DNA of 64,000 nucleotides from Devosia chinhatensis (GTDB lineage Bacteria; Pseudomonadota; Alphaproteobacteria; Rhizobiales; Devosiaceae), in assembly GCF_000969445.1 (NCBI RefSeq), contig NZ_JZEY01000054.1, positions 248,001-312,000 of the forward strand. The letters are read 5' to 3'. Positions 18,049-26,628 of the stretch are shown here, piece by piece. Made by a program: the position numbers and the translations under genes. Position 1 is the stretch's first letter, and each line of letters starts with the position of its first letter. Under the pieces are notes generated by a model. It did not search any database and was not told where the DNA came from. It saw only the letters and a list, made by a program, of their open reading frames with translations.

Positions 18049-18975
18049 ATGACACCCCCAACAGGCTCCGTCGCCGATGCCCAGAAGGACAATTGGCTTG
18101 ATCGATATGCGCCCGATCGCGTCAAACCCTATGGCCGACTGGCACGCTGGGACCGGCCGATCGGCTTCTGGTTGCTGTTCTGGCCCTGCGCCTGGGGCGT
18201 CGGCCTTGCAGCGATAGCGCAGCCGCAGGCCGGCTTCGGCTGGTGGGCGGTCATCCTCATGTTCTTCGGTGCTGTGCTCATGCGCGGTGCAGGATGCACT
18301 TTCAACGACATCGTCGACCGCGACATTGACATGCAGGTGGCCCGCACCCGGTCCCGGCCGATCCCCTCTGGGCAGGTTTCGGCCCGGGATGCGCTCTATT
18401 TTCTGATCGCACAGGCACTTGTGGCATCCGCCATACTTTTCCAGTTCAATCGCTTCACGGTCTGGGCCGGTGTCGCCTCACTTGGGCTCGTGGCCATTTA
18501 TCCATTCATGAAGCGGATCACCTGGTGGCCGCAGTTCTTCCTCGGCCTGGCCTTCTCGTTCGGCGCACTGGTGGGATGGTCGAGCCAGACCGGTGGGCTC
18601 TCTTGGGCGCCGATCGCGCTTTATGCCGGTACGATCCTCTGGGTGATCGGCTACGACACGATCTACGCTTTGCAAGACGTCGAGGATGATGCCTTGGTGG
18701 GAGTCAAATCGACAGCCCGTCTCTTCGGCAGCCATGTTCGCCCGGCGGTCGCCGTGCTTTATGCCGGAGCCTTCTTGCTCTGGAACGTCGCGGTGATTCT
18801 GGTCGGAGGCGGGTGGATTTTCGCGGTCCTTTCACTGGTGCCTGCCGCTTTGATGAGCTGGCAGCTCTGGACGCTTGACGCCGACGACGCTGAGAACCCG
18901 CTGATCCGTTTCAAGAACAATCATTATGTCGGCGTGGCGCTGACACTGGCATTCCTCGCAGACTGGGTTTGGTGA
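18049..18975 (+). CDS. ubiA: 4-hydroxybenzoate polyprenyltransferase
   Basis: 308 residues, about eight membrane helices. Both Asp-rich motifs of UbiA prenyltransferases are present: FNDIVDRDIDMQVARTRSRP and YDTIYALQDVEDD. RPIGFWLLFWPCAWG is typical of 4-hydroxybenzoate transferases as opposed to the haem O synthase encoded at about 29.3 kb. It attaches the polyprenyl chain to 4-hydroxybenzoate in ubiquinone synthesis, in the inner membrane. Its start faces rsmE across a short divergent gap. A minus-strand terminator begins at its stop codon. Confidence 0.96.
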   Translation: MTPPTGSVADAQKDNWLDRYAPDRVKPYGRLARWDRPIGFWLLFWPCAWGVGLAAIAQPQAGFGWWAVILMFFGAVLMRGAGCTFNDIVDRDIDMQVARTRSRPIPSGQVSARDALYFLIAQALVASAILFQFNRFTVWAGVASLGLVAIYPFMKRITWWPQFFLGLAFSFGALVGWSSQTGGLSWAPIALYAGTILWVIGYDTIYALQDVEDDALVGVKSTARLFGSHVRPAVAVLYAGAFLLWNVAVILVGGGWIFAVLSLVPAALMSWQLWTLDADDAENPLIRFKNNHYVGVALTLAFLADWVW

Positions 18976-19008
18976 AAAAAGCCGGGCACACGCATAGCAT
19001 GGCCCGGC
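18975..19008 (-). terminator. Rho-independent terminator after the DUF1127 gene
   Basis: Read on the minus strand, the arms GCCGGGC (19002-19008) and GCCCGGC (18981-18987) form a 7-bp stem that is followed by TTTTTT (18975-18980). It lies downstream of the DUF1127 gene and abuts the ubiA stop codon. On the plus strand the stem has no T-run. A second GGGCCGG/CCGGCCC hairpin lies just to the right, at about 19024-19046. Confidence 0.7.
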
Positions 19009-19122
19009 AAGTCGTCAGGAAACTGGGCCGGCGGCAAAACCGGCCCGGGAGATGGCACGAGCACTCATCGTGTTCGAACCAACGCTTGGAGCGGCTGCCA
19101 CGAACAACCGCTGATTCAAATC

Positions 19123-19386
19123 TCAGGACCGGGCGCTGCGGGCACGGGCCGCGTTGAGCACCATGCCGGGCGTCCGCCCGTTGCGGGCCGCCATGGCCTC
19201 GGCGATATCGGCATGACTGATACCGAGATCCTTGAGGCGCGCATGGTCCAGTTCGAGCAGGCTCCTAAGGGCCGTGCGGCGGGCGCGCTTAGCTTTCGCC
19301 TTGGCAATCCAGGCAAAAATACCGCGTACAGGACGAACCTGCGAGCCAGCCGCAACTGACCGCTCGCCGGGCAGCGAGAGAGCCAT
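19123..19386 (-). CDS. DUF1127 small basic protein
   Basis: 87 residues from an ATG at 19386 with a GGAGA ribosome site. The C-terminal segment (ALRSLLELDHARLKDLGISHADIAEA) is the DUF1127 signature of short, Arg-rich alphaproteobacterial proteins. Small DUF1127 proteins have been linked to sRNA turnover and phosphate/carbon metabolism, though this longer form has an extra N-terminal part. It is divergent from the LysR gene at 19536, sharing a 149-base promoter region, and is followed by a strong terminator. Regulation by that LysR protein is an inference from position. Confidence 0.85.
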   Translation of the reverse strand: MALSLPGERSVAAGSQVRPVRGIFAWIAKAKAKRARRTALRSLLELDHARLKDLGISHADIAEAMAARNGRTPGMVLNAARARSARS

Positions 19387-19535
19387 TTCTTTTCTCCAAA
19401 ATGGGTTCTGCCGGAAGGGAAGCCGACATGGTGCGGCGCAAAGGCAGCACCGATGCTGATGAATTAACGTGCTGGACTTCCATTCGTCCAACAAATAGAT
19501 TTCATCTTGAGGATCAATTTGGGTGATGGATTGCC

Positions 19536-20423
19536 ATGACCGCACCGCTTGACCTGGACCAGCTCCAGAGCTTTTGCGCCATAGCCGATTGCGGCAGCTT
19601 CACCGAAGCCGCCCGGCGTGTGAACAAAACGCAGTCCGCAGTCTCCATGCAGATCAAGCGGCTCGAGGAACGGCTGGGGCATACCCTTTTCACGCGTGAT
19701 GGGCGCAGTGTCACCCTCACGCATCACGGAGAAGTTCTTTACGAGCGCGCACGCAAGATGTTGCGCACTAATGCGGAAATTCTCGATCATTTCAACGATG
19801 GTGACCTCGCGGGCTCGATCCGCTTCGGCGTGCCGGACGATTATGCGGTGCGCCTGCTGCCCGTCATCCTGTCCAGTTTCCAGCGCACCCATCCCAAGAT
19901 CGCGGTGGACGTGTCCTGCATGGCCTCCGAGCAATTGCTCGAAGGCATGAAGGTCGGCCGTTATGACCTGATCGTCTTCACGCAGGGGACGGACCAGAAT
20001 TTCGGTGAACTGTTCCGCACGGAGAAAATGTTCTGGGTCGCCAGTCACGGTGGGCGAGCTTTGGCCTCCGAACCCCTTGCTATCGCGTGCGGGCCGCAAT
20101 GCTGCATCTGGCGCAAGGATGCCATGGAGGCCCTGGAGCGCACGAACAAGGACTATCGGGTGGCCTACACATCCTCAAATGCCACAGCCATTTCCTCGGC
20201 TGTGCTTTCCGATCTGGCCATCGGGTTCCTACCGGAGAGTGCTCTGCAACCGGGTATGCGGGTAATCGGGGAAGATCATGGCTTGCCACGGCTGGCCGAC
20301 GCCCAGATCGCCCTGATGCGCGCCAGTCACGCCTATGGCGGCATCTATGATGCCCTCGCCAATCACATCGTGCAGTCCATGGGAAATCTTGAGCCGGTCG
20401 TGCAGGTCGAGGCTGCTGAATAA
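19536..20423 (+). CDS. LysR-family transcriptional regulator, divergent from DUF1127
   Basis: 295 residues. The winged helix-turn-helix is at the N terminus (LQSFCAIADCGSFTEAARRVNKTQSAVSMQIKRLE pattern, residues about 9-45). The effector-binding domain follows (GSIRFGVPDDYAVRLLP, then DLIVFTQG). It shares a promoter region with the DUF1127 gene, the classic layout in which a LysR protein controls its divergent neighbour and itself. LysR-DUF1127 pairs are frequent in Hyphomicrobiales. The effector is unknown. xseA follows 45 bases downstream. Confidence 0.92.
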   Translation: MTAPLDLDQLQSFCAIADCGSFTEAARRVNKTQSAVSMQIKRLEERLGHTLFTRDGRSVTLTHHGEVLYERARKMLRTNAEILDHFNDGDLAGSIRFGVPDDYAVRLLPVILSSFQRTHPKIAVDVSCMASEQLLEGMKVGRYDLIVFTQGTDQNFGELFRTEKMFWVASHGGRALASEPLAIACGPQCCIWRKDAMEALERTNKDYRVAYTSSNATAISSAVLSDLAIGFLPESALQPGMRVIGEDHGLPRLADAQIALMRASHAYGGIYDALANHIVQSMGNLEPVVQVEAAE

Positions 20424-20468
20424 GCGCGCCGCTTGACCGGCGCAGCCCTTTTGGCGCACCAGAGGCAC

Positions 20469-22082
20469 ATGTCCCAGGTACTCACCAACGCCGCAGAATT
20501 CACCGTGTCCGAGATCGCACAGGCGGTCAAACGCACTGTTGAGGACGAGTTCGGCCATGTTCGCGTCCGCGGAGAAATTTCCGGCTTTCGTGGACAGCAC
20601 TCGTCCGGTCACGCCTATTTCACGCTCAAGGACGACAGCGCCTCCATCGACGCGGTCGTATGGAAAGGCAGTTACGCGCGGCTCGCCTTCAAGCCCGAAG
20701 AGGGGCTCGAGGTTATCGCCACCGGTCGGCTGACCACCTTTCCGCGGTCGTCTAAGTACCAGATCGTCATCGAAAATATCGAGCCTGCGGGGGCCGGCGC
20801 CCTGATGGCCCTGCTCGAGGAGCGGCGCAAGAAGCTTTTGGCAGAGGGTCTCTTTGCTCGCGAACGCAAGCGGGCATTACCCTACCTGCCGCGCGTCATC
20901 GGCGTGGTAACCTCACCAACCGGCGCCGTCATCAGGGACATCCTGCACCGGCTCGAGGATCGCTTCCCCAGTCATGTACTCGTCTGGCCGGTGCGTGTGC
21001 AGGGTGAAACCTGCGCGCCTGAAGTGGTCAACGCTATCGATGGGTTCAACGCACTTTTGCCAGGGGGCGCGATCCCGCGCCCGGACCTCATCATCGTGGC
21101 GCGCGGCGGCGGGTCCATCGAGGACCTCTGGGGCTTCAACGAGGAAAGCGTTGTGCGGGCCGTTGCAGGTTCCGCCATTCCCGTCATTTCCGCCGTGGGG
21201 CATGAGACCGACACGACCCTTGTAGACTATGCATCCGACATGCGCGCCCCCACACCCACGGCTGCGGCAGAAGCCGCCGTTCCGGTGCGGGCCGAGCTGA
21301 TTGCCTATGTCGAGGACCAGGGCATGCGTCAGCGACAAGCGGCGCGGCGAACCCTGGCGAGCTTGCGAGACCGCTTGCGGGCTGCAGCCGCAGGCCTGCC
21401 GCGCCCGGCCGATCTGGCGGCAACGCAACGCCAGACCCTCGACATGACGGCAAGCCGGCTGACAGGAGCCTTGCGCCACTTCGTGCAGGGACGGCGGCTG
21501 GGATATTCGGGACTGGAAGCCAAGTTGCAACCGCGTCTGGTGCGGCAGCGACACGCTGAATTGCGGGAGCGACTGGCCAATCTCGACCGCCACGCCATTG
21601 CCGGTCTCAACAAGACCGTGGATCGCAGCCGGCTCAAGTTCGATCCTATTCTGCGGCAATTGCCCTTGGCCGCCACCACGTCGATGGAACGGAAGCAGAC
21701 GATTTTGGCACGGCTTTCACCGCGGCTCAGCGCCCAGCCACTCCGGGCCGAACTGCGCCACGCCGGCGGCCTCCTCGTGCCCCTCGCCGCTCGTCTGGCC
21801 GCATCCGCACGGCATGCCATGTCCCAGCGGCGGGGGCAGATCGAACAGCTGGGCAAACTCATCGAAACCCTCGGCTATCGAAACGTGCTGGCCCGTGGCT
21901 ACGCCATCGTGCAGGACGAGCGCGGAGAGGTGGTGACCGACGCATCCCGATTGATGCCCGGAGACAGTCTTCAGATTACCTTCGCGCAAGGCGAGGTTAC
22001 AGCGAACGTGGCTGGCGCGCCGCCACGGCGCAAGCCGCCCAAGTCGCCGTCTGGCGGTGGGACGCAGGAAAGCCTCTTTTGA
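20469..22082 (+). CDS. xseA: Exodeoxyribonuclease VII large subunit
   Basis: 537 residues from an ATG at 20469 behind AGAGG. The N-terminal OB-fold (FTVSEIAQAVKRTVEDEFGHVRVRGEISGF) and the catalytic core (IGVVTSPTGAVIRDILHRL, IVARGGGSIEDLWGFNEE, and SAVGHETDTTLVDYASD) match XseA. A long helical/coiled region (about 290-480) comes next, then the C-terminal domain. With XseB it degrades single-stranded DNA to short oligonucleotides. The longer C-terminal Pro/Lys tail is not unusual in this order. No xseB gene lies in the window. Confidence 0.96.
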   Translation: MSQVLTNAAEFTVSEIAQAVKRTVEDEFGHVRVRGEISGFRGQHSSGHAYFTLKDDSASIDAVVWKGSYARLAFKPEEGLEVIATGRLTTFPRSSKYQIVIENIEPAGAGALMALLEERRKKLLAEGLFARERKRALPYLPRVIGVVTSPTGAVIRDILHRLEDRFPSHVLVWPVRVQGETCAPEVVNAIDGFNALLPGGAIPRPDLIIVARGGGSIEDLWGFNEESVVRAVAGSAIPVISAVGHETDTTLVDYASDMRAPTPTAAAEAAVPVRAELIAYVEDQGMRQRQAARRTLASLRDRLRAAAAGLPRPADLAATQRQTLDMTASRLTGALRHFVQGRRLGYSGLEAKLQPRLVRQRHAELRERLANLDRHAIAGLNKTVDRSRLKFDPILRQLPLAATTSMERKQTILARLSPRLSAQPLRAELRHAGGLLVPLAARLAASARHAMSQRRGQIEQLGKLIETLGYRNVLARGYAIVQDERGEVVTDASRLMPGDSLQITFAQGEVTANVAGAPPRRKPPKSPSGGGTQESLF

Positions 22083-22131
22083 CGCAGGCGCACGTCCGCT
22101 ATATGGCGGATGACGGCCAAGGAGCTCGGGC

Positions 22132-22353
22132 ATGAATATTTTCGACAAGGGATTTGCACCGGCGGAGGCGACGCTGCGCTACCTTGATGGTGACTATGTC
22201 GTGCTCAAGCCCGGCACGTTTGTGCGATGCGCCATGACCTCCAAGCCTATTCCACTAGACGAATTGTTCTATTGGAGCGTCGATCGCCAGGAGCCCTATG
22301 CCAATGCGGAGGCGGCGCATATGGCCTTCGAACGTTTCGGCCGGGGACAATAG
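22132..22353 (+). CDS. DUF2093 family protein
   Basis: 73 residues. The sequence (EATLRYLDGDYVVLKPGTFVRCAMTSKPIPLDEL) fits the DUF2093 family of short alphaproteobacterial proteins that commonly follow xseA. No membrane segment or signal peptide. It is 49 bases after xseA and two bases before the LpxB-related gene, so the three are probably one transcript. Function unknown. Confidence 0.88.
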   Translation: MNIFDKGFAPAEATLRYLDGDYVVLKPGTFVRCAMTSKPIPLDELFYWSVDRQEPYANAEAAHMAFERFGRGQ

Positions 22354-22355
22354 GG

Positions 22356-23501
22356 ATGACCGAGGCAGCGACACGTCAACGCTTCCTCATCATCTCGAAT
22401 GGGCACGGCGAGGATGCCATTGCCGCGCAATTCGTCATGCGGCTTCCGCCAGGTGTCGCCGTCGAAGCCTATCCGATGATCGGCAGTGGCAAGGCCTATA
22501 ATGGCGTATGCCCGATCGTGGGGCCACGGGCCACTTTGGCATCCGAAGGCTGGCGAAACGTCAAAGGGTCGGTCCGTCGCGATATCGTCAATGGTGGTCT
22601 GATGACGGTGCCGCCGGCACTCAAATTCCTCCGTTCCGCCAAGGATCGATACGATAGGGTGATCGTCGTCGGCGACGTCACCGGCGTCCTTGCCTGCATG
22701 GCGACCGGGCATCGGGGCCTTGTCTACCTCGATGTTTATAAGACCGGCGCGGCCCGATTATACTCAAGGCTTGAGCGACTGGTGATCGCAAGAGCCTGCG
22801 ACTTGGTCTTCTGCCGGGCAGAATCGCTGGCAGCCCCACTGCGTGCGGATGGCGTCGATGCCCGAAGCGCGGGCAATCTCATGATGGATACCGTTCCTTA
22901 CGGTCATTATGACACGCAGGCCCGCCGTGCCCGTCCTCTGGCGGTGACCCTGCTGCCGGGCAGCAGGGCCCTGACGGCCGAAAGTTTTGCTCTTCAGGTG
23001 GCCGGGCTGCGACTGCTGCCGGACGCTTTGCAGCCTGACATTTTCGTTGCCATTGCAGGGAGCGTGAATGTCGATGAATTGGCCAAGGCGGCTGGATTGT
23101 CGCGCACCTCGACGCTAAGCGCGGAGTCTGATGACCTTGGCATGCTGACTGATGGGACCATCCACATTCACATGGCGCGGGGCAGGGCCATGGGCAATCT
23201 GCTCGAAGCATCCGATCTGGTTATGAGCCAGGCGGGAACGGCTACGGTGCAGGCACTGGGCCTGGGCCGTCCGGTCATCACATTCAGGCACGCCAGAGAC
23301 CGGCGCTCCCGTTTCGAGGATGAGCAGCAATTGTTCGGACAAGCGCGTACGGTCGTCGAGACGGATGCACAAGGGATCAGCAACGCCCTGGCGCGCTTGC
23401 TGGCGGATGACGCCGAGCGACAGCGCCTCGGCACCATTGGCCGCGAGCGGATCAGCGGGCCGGGGGCCATCGATCACATGCTCGCGGCTCTGGGTCTTTG
23501 A
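22356..23501 (+). CDS. Lipid-A-disaccharide synthase-related (LpxB-like) glycosyltransferase-fold protein
   Basis: 381 residues from an ATG at 22356. The N terminus FLIISNGHGEDAIAAQFV resembles the GT-B opening of LpxB-related proteins. LLPGSRA in the middle and MSQAGTATVQALGLGRPVI near the C terminus correspond to the nucleotide-sugar binding half. It is not the canonical LpxB, which begins with a GExSGD motif; it looks closer to the LpxB-related family known from cyanobacteria and some alphaproteobacteria. Reaction unknown; a role in envelope glycolipid synthesis is a guess. It is preceded by DUF2093 and converges on the DUF4170 gene, end to end. Confidence 0.65.
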   Translation: MTEAATRQRFLIISNGHGEDAIAAQFVMRLPPGVAVEAYPMIGSGKAYNGVCPIVGPRATLASEGWRNVKGSVRRDIVNGGLMTVPPALKFLRSAKDRYDRVIVVGDVTGVLACMATGHRGLVYLDVYKTGAARLYSRLERLVIARACDLVFCRAESLAAPLRADGVDARSAGNLMMDTVPYGHYDTQARRARPLAVTLLPGSRALTAESFALQVAGLRLLPDALQPDIFVAIAGSVNVDELAKAAGLSRTSTLSAESDDLGMLTDGTIHIHMARGRAMGNLLEASDLVMSQAGTATVQALGLGRPVITFRHARDRRSRFEDEQQLFGQARTVVETDAQGISNALARLLADDAERQRLGTIGRERISGPGAIDHMLAALGL

Positions 23502-23741
23502 TCAGGCGGCGCTGGTTTCGGGCTCGAGCAGGCGATGCAGATGGACGATGAAGTAGCGCGTCTGCGCGCTGTCCACTGTCATTTGCGCCTTCTGCTTCCA
23601 GGCCGAATAGGCGGTGGCGTAATTGGGGTAGATACCAACGATGTCCACCTTGTCGAGATCGGTGAAGGTAACGCCTTCAAGGCTCGAGAGTTCGCCGCCG
23701 ATCACCAGGTGCAGCAATTGCTTTTCGGTCTTTTCAGCCAT
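23502..23741 (-). CDS. DUF4170 family protein
   Basis: 79 residues. HLVIGGELSSLEGVTF and VDIVGIYPNYATAYSAWKQKAQMTVDSA match the DUF4170 family of alphaproteobacteria, in which the segment AYxAWKxxAQxTVDxAxxRY is strongly conserved; here it ends QTRYFIVHLHRLL. Cytoplasmic, function unknown. It lies 14 bases downstream of the CysQ-like gene on the same strand, an arrangement seen in related genomes, so the two are likely co-transcribed. Confidence 0.85.
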   Translation of the reverse strand: MAEKTEKQLLHLVIGGELSSLEGVTFTDLDKVDIVGIYPNYATAYSAWKQKAQMTVDSAQTRYFIVHLHRLLEPETSAA

Positions 23742-23755
23742 GGGTCAAATCCGGT

Positions 23756-24601
23756 TCAGGGTTGAGAAGTCTGGGATGTGGTCTGCATCTCGGCCTCGGG
23801 TGGACACCCGTAAACCTTGAGCAAAGCAGCATGAACGATGGGTTTTAGGCTCATGTCGCTGAGGGCCGCAAGCGCCCCGTGACGCACATCACGTCTGTTG
23901 AATTGTGGGAACCCCACGCACACATCGGCGAGGTCCAGCCCACATTCGCTCAGAATGATCGCGGCTCCTGCAATGTCCCAGTCCTGTGCGCCGCGCCGCG
24001 CCACGGCGGCGTCGAGCCTGCCTGTGGCAACCTGGACCAGACGATAGGCAAGGGAAGGATAGGCCGGACCGCGCTCATAATCGAGCCCAGCCGCCTGCAT
24101 TTCCTGATGTACGGCGCCGGGTGCTGGCACAAGCGGTAATGCCCCCGCGCGCCGCGTGCGTACCAGGGGCTGTCCATTAAAACGAGCGCCGCCCCCCTTG
24201 CAGGCATCGTACATCTCGTCTCGCGCAGGGGCATAGACGACGCCGGCCACCGGCACGCCATGTTCGACGACGGCCAGCGAGACCGTCCAGTAATCCTCAC
24301 CGCGCAGAAAGGCGCGGGTGCCATCGATCGGGTCGACGACAAAGACGCGATCGCAATCCAGGCGGCTCGGATTGTCAGCGGTTTCCTCGCTCAGCCATCC
24401 ATATTCGGGCCTGGCCTGCAGCAGATTTCCCGCAAGGAACCGGTCGACGATGATATCGGCCTCGCTGACAGGAGAGGCGTTTTCCTTGGTCCAGGATTTT
24501 ACGTCCCGACGAAAGTAGCTGGACGCGATGAGACCTGCGGCGACCGCGGTGGCGCGCAGCAATTCGAGGTCGTCAGCATAGGGTGGGGCAAAGGCCGGCA
24601 T
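23756..24601 (-). CDS. Inositol monophosphatase-family phosphatase (CysQ-like 3'(2'),5'-bisphosphate nucleotidase)
   Basis: 281 residues. The metal-binding motifs of the family are present: WLSEETADN, then DPIDGTRAFLRGEDYW (DPxDGT), then DWDIAGAAIILSECG (WD near the C terminus). The subgroup containing CysQ removes the 3' phosphate from PAP formed in sulfate assimilation. Histidinol- or inositol-phosphatase activity cannot be excluded from sequence alone. DUF4170 follows on the same strand. Confidence 0.85.
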   Translation of the reverse strand: MPAFAPPYADDLELLRATAVAAGLIASSYFRRDVKSWTKENASPVSEADIIVDRFLAGNLLQARPEYGWLSEETADNPSRLDCDRVFVVDPIDGTRAFLRGEDYWTVSLAVVEHGVPVAGVVYAPARDEMYDACKGGGARFNGQPLVRTRRAGALPLVPAPGAVHQEMQAAGLDYERGPAYPSLAYRLVQVATGRLDAAVARRGAQDWDIAGAAIILSECGLDLADVCVGFPQFNRRDVRHGALAALSDMSLKPIVHAALLKVYGCPPEAEMQTTSQTSQP

Positions 24602-24862
24602 GGTGGGGCCTTTTATGCCTCGGCTGGCAATTGGACAAGGGTAGGTGCGGCAAGGCGCCTTGCCGGGTGGGAAAGGCAGGGTAAACGGAGCGCCAATCCA
24701 CGCGGTTAACCGGGTCTGACTCGGTGCAATACCCTGCTAACCCTCTCGGAAAACAACATAAACTTAACCGAACCGATTAAGGAGGCAGGTAAGGGGACGC
24801 GCTAGATTGGCCTCACAAACGAAGGGCGAAAAAAGCTCTCGAAGTTACAGGAAGGCACTCAA
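24602..24862. other. Divergent intergenic region with a 16-bp perfect palindrome
   Basis: This divergent spacer contains GGCAAGGCGCCTTGCC at 24649-24664, a perfect palindrome and a candidate operator or hairpin. The stretch 24740-24790 is relatively AT-rich (AACATAAACTTAACCG) and may hold the promoter of the rightward gene. GGAAGG lies just before its ATG at 24863. No gene seen. Confidence 0.45.
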
Positions 24863-25378
24863 ATGGTTCATGGCGTTGCGATGGAAGGATCGTCGGTCAT
24901 ACTGGCTTTTGGCCGCCCGGCCCTTGCCGACAAGCGGTTCGTGGCTGCAAACGACAATGGTCCAAAGGACCCGGTAAAGACCGTGACGGTGCGTAAGCAG
25001 CTCGAGCAGAGCGGCATGGCTGTCAAGATCAAGGTCCCGGTGACCGAGTTCATCGGCGTCGCCGTGGCGACCGCCATCTCGGAGGAAGGGATTTTGACCA
25101 GCTCGATCGAACTCGTCCATTCCGACGCCGAGCTCAACTACAAGGTCTTCGAAGAAGAGGGCAATCACAACGTCGTCGCAGAATGGCAGAACTGGGGCAA
25201 AAAGCTTCGTCTGCCGCTGTTCATCAAGGCTGGCGACGGTGCCTACATGCCCTATAGCCAGCAGGTCGACGGCGTCATGCTCGGCCAGTCCACCCCGCGC
25301 CGCAAGCTGGCTGCCGAAGCCGCACGTCGTCCGCGTTTCCTCAACCGTCGCAAGCCCGGTCACGTGGAAACACACTAG
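24863..25378 (+). CDS. Conserved hypothetical protein, possibly DUF6101-like
   Basis: 171 residues with a GGAAGG ribosome site upstream. No signal peptide or membrane helix. The middle (GMAVKIKVPVTEFIGVAVA) and the following acidic segment (SSIELVHSDAELNYKVFEEE) resemble the DUF6101 family of rhizobial proteins as I remember it; this is not certain. The C terminus is basic (RRKLAAEAARRPRFLNRRK). It has a long 5' leader and its own strong terminator, so it appears monocistronic. Function unknown. Confidence 0.75.
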   Translation: MVHGVAMEGSSVILAFGRPALADKRFVAANDNGPKDPVKTVTVRKQLEQSGMAVKIKVPVTEFIGVAVATAISEEGILTSSIELVHSDAELNYKVFEEEGNHNVVAEWQNWGKKLRLPLFIKAGDGAYMPYSQQVDGVMLGQSTPRRKLAAEAARRPRFLNRRKPGHVETH

Positions 25379-25406
25379 TTTACTTGCCTCCAAAGCAAGG
25401 CGAAAA

Positions 25407-25445
25407 GGGTCAACCGGTGGTGCGGTTGGCCCTTTCGTCTTTTGA
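25407..25445 (+). terminator. Rho-independent terminator
   Basis: The arms GGGTCAACCG (25407-25416) and CGGTTGGCCC (25423-25432) form a 10-bp stem with one wobble pair and a 6-base loop. The stem is followed by TTTCGTCTTTT. It sits 29 bases after the stop of the hypothetical gene ending at 25378. Confidence 0.8.
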
Positions 25446-25497
25446 AGTAGGTATGGGAGTGCAGGGGCCACGTGCGTGGCGCGGCGCGGAGAACGGC

Positions 25498-25752
25498 TCA
25501 GTCGCTCGTCACAAACTTGACGCCGATTTCACCGTCCCCAAGCCAGGCCGTTTCACAATCGAAGCTGCGCCCATCATCGAGTGCCAGACGAAATCGCTTC
25601 GGAATGCCCACAGGGCTCGCGACCAATAGCTTCGCGCCGCCTTCCGATAGATTGCGAATGGTACAGTCGAAGGTGGAAAACCCGTCATTGAAGACGATCT
25701 TGCCGCCTTTGAGGGTGCGACGACGCTGCTCTGTCCGGCTGTCTTCGCTCAT
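25498..25752 (-). CDS. PilZ-domain protein
   Basis: 84 residues from an ATG at 25752. It carries the two PilZ c-di-GMP contacts: an Arg-rich lead (RTEQRRRTLK, RxxxR type) and NLSEGGAKL (D/NxSxxG). The rest is the small six-stranded barrel (FRLALDDGRSFDCETAWLGDGEIGVKFV). Single-domain PilZ proteins are receptors that pass c-di-GMP signals to partners. It begins just after the IalB stop on the same strand and is probably co-transcribed with it. The window also encodes a GGDEF and a GGDEF-EAL protein. Confidence 0.88.
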   Translation of the reverse strand: MSEDSRTEQRRRTLKGGKIVFNDGFSTFDCTIRNLSEGGAKLLVASPVGIPKRFRLALDDGRSFDCETAWLGDGEIGVKFVTSD

Positions 25753-25759
25753 CTTGGTC

Positions 25760-26302
25760 TCAGGGCAGCGCGGCCAGGCCGTCGGCGAAGCCATTCAGCG
25801 ATACGGGAATGCCGATGCCTTCCTCGGGCGTCTTGAAGACGATGAAAAAGGCGGTTTCGCCCGTCGAGAGCGTTTCCACCAGGGAATCGTCCATAACGAC
25901 TTCAGCGATGCAGCCATTGGGCAGGCAACGCACGAACGGCACCCAGCCGAGATCCGTCTCATCTACCGTCAGGCCAAGTCCTGGGATCAAGCTGCCATCC
26001 GGGCCGTCACGAACCAGCAGCACGCCAAGCGGTGCCAGAATGCGCAAAAGACGCGCCTGCCGGTCGGCCGTTCGCAGCATGATGACCGAAAGTCCCACAT
26101 TGGGCTGATCCTCGGCCTGCACGTTCTGGATGATGGCGCATTGCTCGAAGCTCGCGCCAGGCGGGGTGTCGCAGCTCATCTGCCAGTCCCCATATTCCCC
26201 GCGAATCGTGCCCTGCGCCGATACCGGCAACACGCCGAGAGCAGTCGTCAGCAGGCCCAGGCCCAGTGCGCCAAGCACGCCAATTCGCTTTGCCCAGATC
26301 AT
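25760..26302 (-). CDS. Invasion-associated locus B (IalB) family secreted protein
   Basis: 180 residues from an ATG at 26302 with a GGAGAG site. A signal peptide (residues about 1-30, ending LPVSAQG) leads to the IalB domain: YGDWQMSCDTPPG, QCAIIQNVQ, WVPFVRCLPNGCIAE with four Cys that likely pair as disulfides, and FKTPEEGIGIPVSLNGF. The family is periplasmic or surface-exposed, named for a Bartonella protein needed for erythrocyte entry, but widespread in free-living alphaproteobacteria. PilZ follows directly. Confidence 0.9.
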   Translation of the reverse strand: MIWAKRIGVLGALGLGLLTTALGVLPVSAQGTIRGEYGDWQMSCDTPPGASFEQCAIIQNVQAEDQPNVGLSVIMLRTADRQARLLRILAPLGVLLVRDGPDGSLIPGLGLTVDETDLGWVPFVRCLPNGCIAEVVMDDSLVETLSTGETAFFIVFKTPEEGIGIPVSLNGFADGLAALP

Positions 26303-26628
26303 CACGCTTTCACTCTCCTGCCGAATCGTCACGGTTCGCTTGGGGTGCGATTCTTTTCAGCAGCAGGCGGACCCTGTCAACCAAACCCCGGATTTCCGGC
26401 CTCTTCTGGGTATAAAGTGCGGCACAGTTGAGGCGGTCGAATGGCGTCTGGCTGCAATTTGCCGCAGCGGAAGAGCCCAAGGGCGCAATAGACTCGGCCC
26501 ATGCAATGTGATTTAGCTCACCGCTGAGTATTGCGCTCCGAAGTTGAGTCGGGGCGGCGTTAGCTATGCCGCAAAAAGCCCCATTTCTCGCTCGGTGCAC
26601 GCCGCCAGAACATGTCGATAGGGGGTAT
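26303..26628. other. Divergent promoter region between ialB and ctaC
   Basis: 326 bases separate the ialB and ctaC starts. I see no convincing gene, tRNA or structured RNA here. The stretch must contain promoters for the leftward ialB-PilZ pair and for the rightward cytochrome oxidase operon. A GGGGG ribosome site lies at its right edge, three bases before the ctaC ATG. Confidence 0.5.

Noticed and set aside
19021..19122. tRNA-like segments (GTTCGAACC, GATTCAAATC) near the DUF1127 gene
   Set aside because: No complete cloverleaf, acceptor stem or anticodon arm can be drawn around them.
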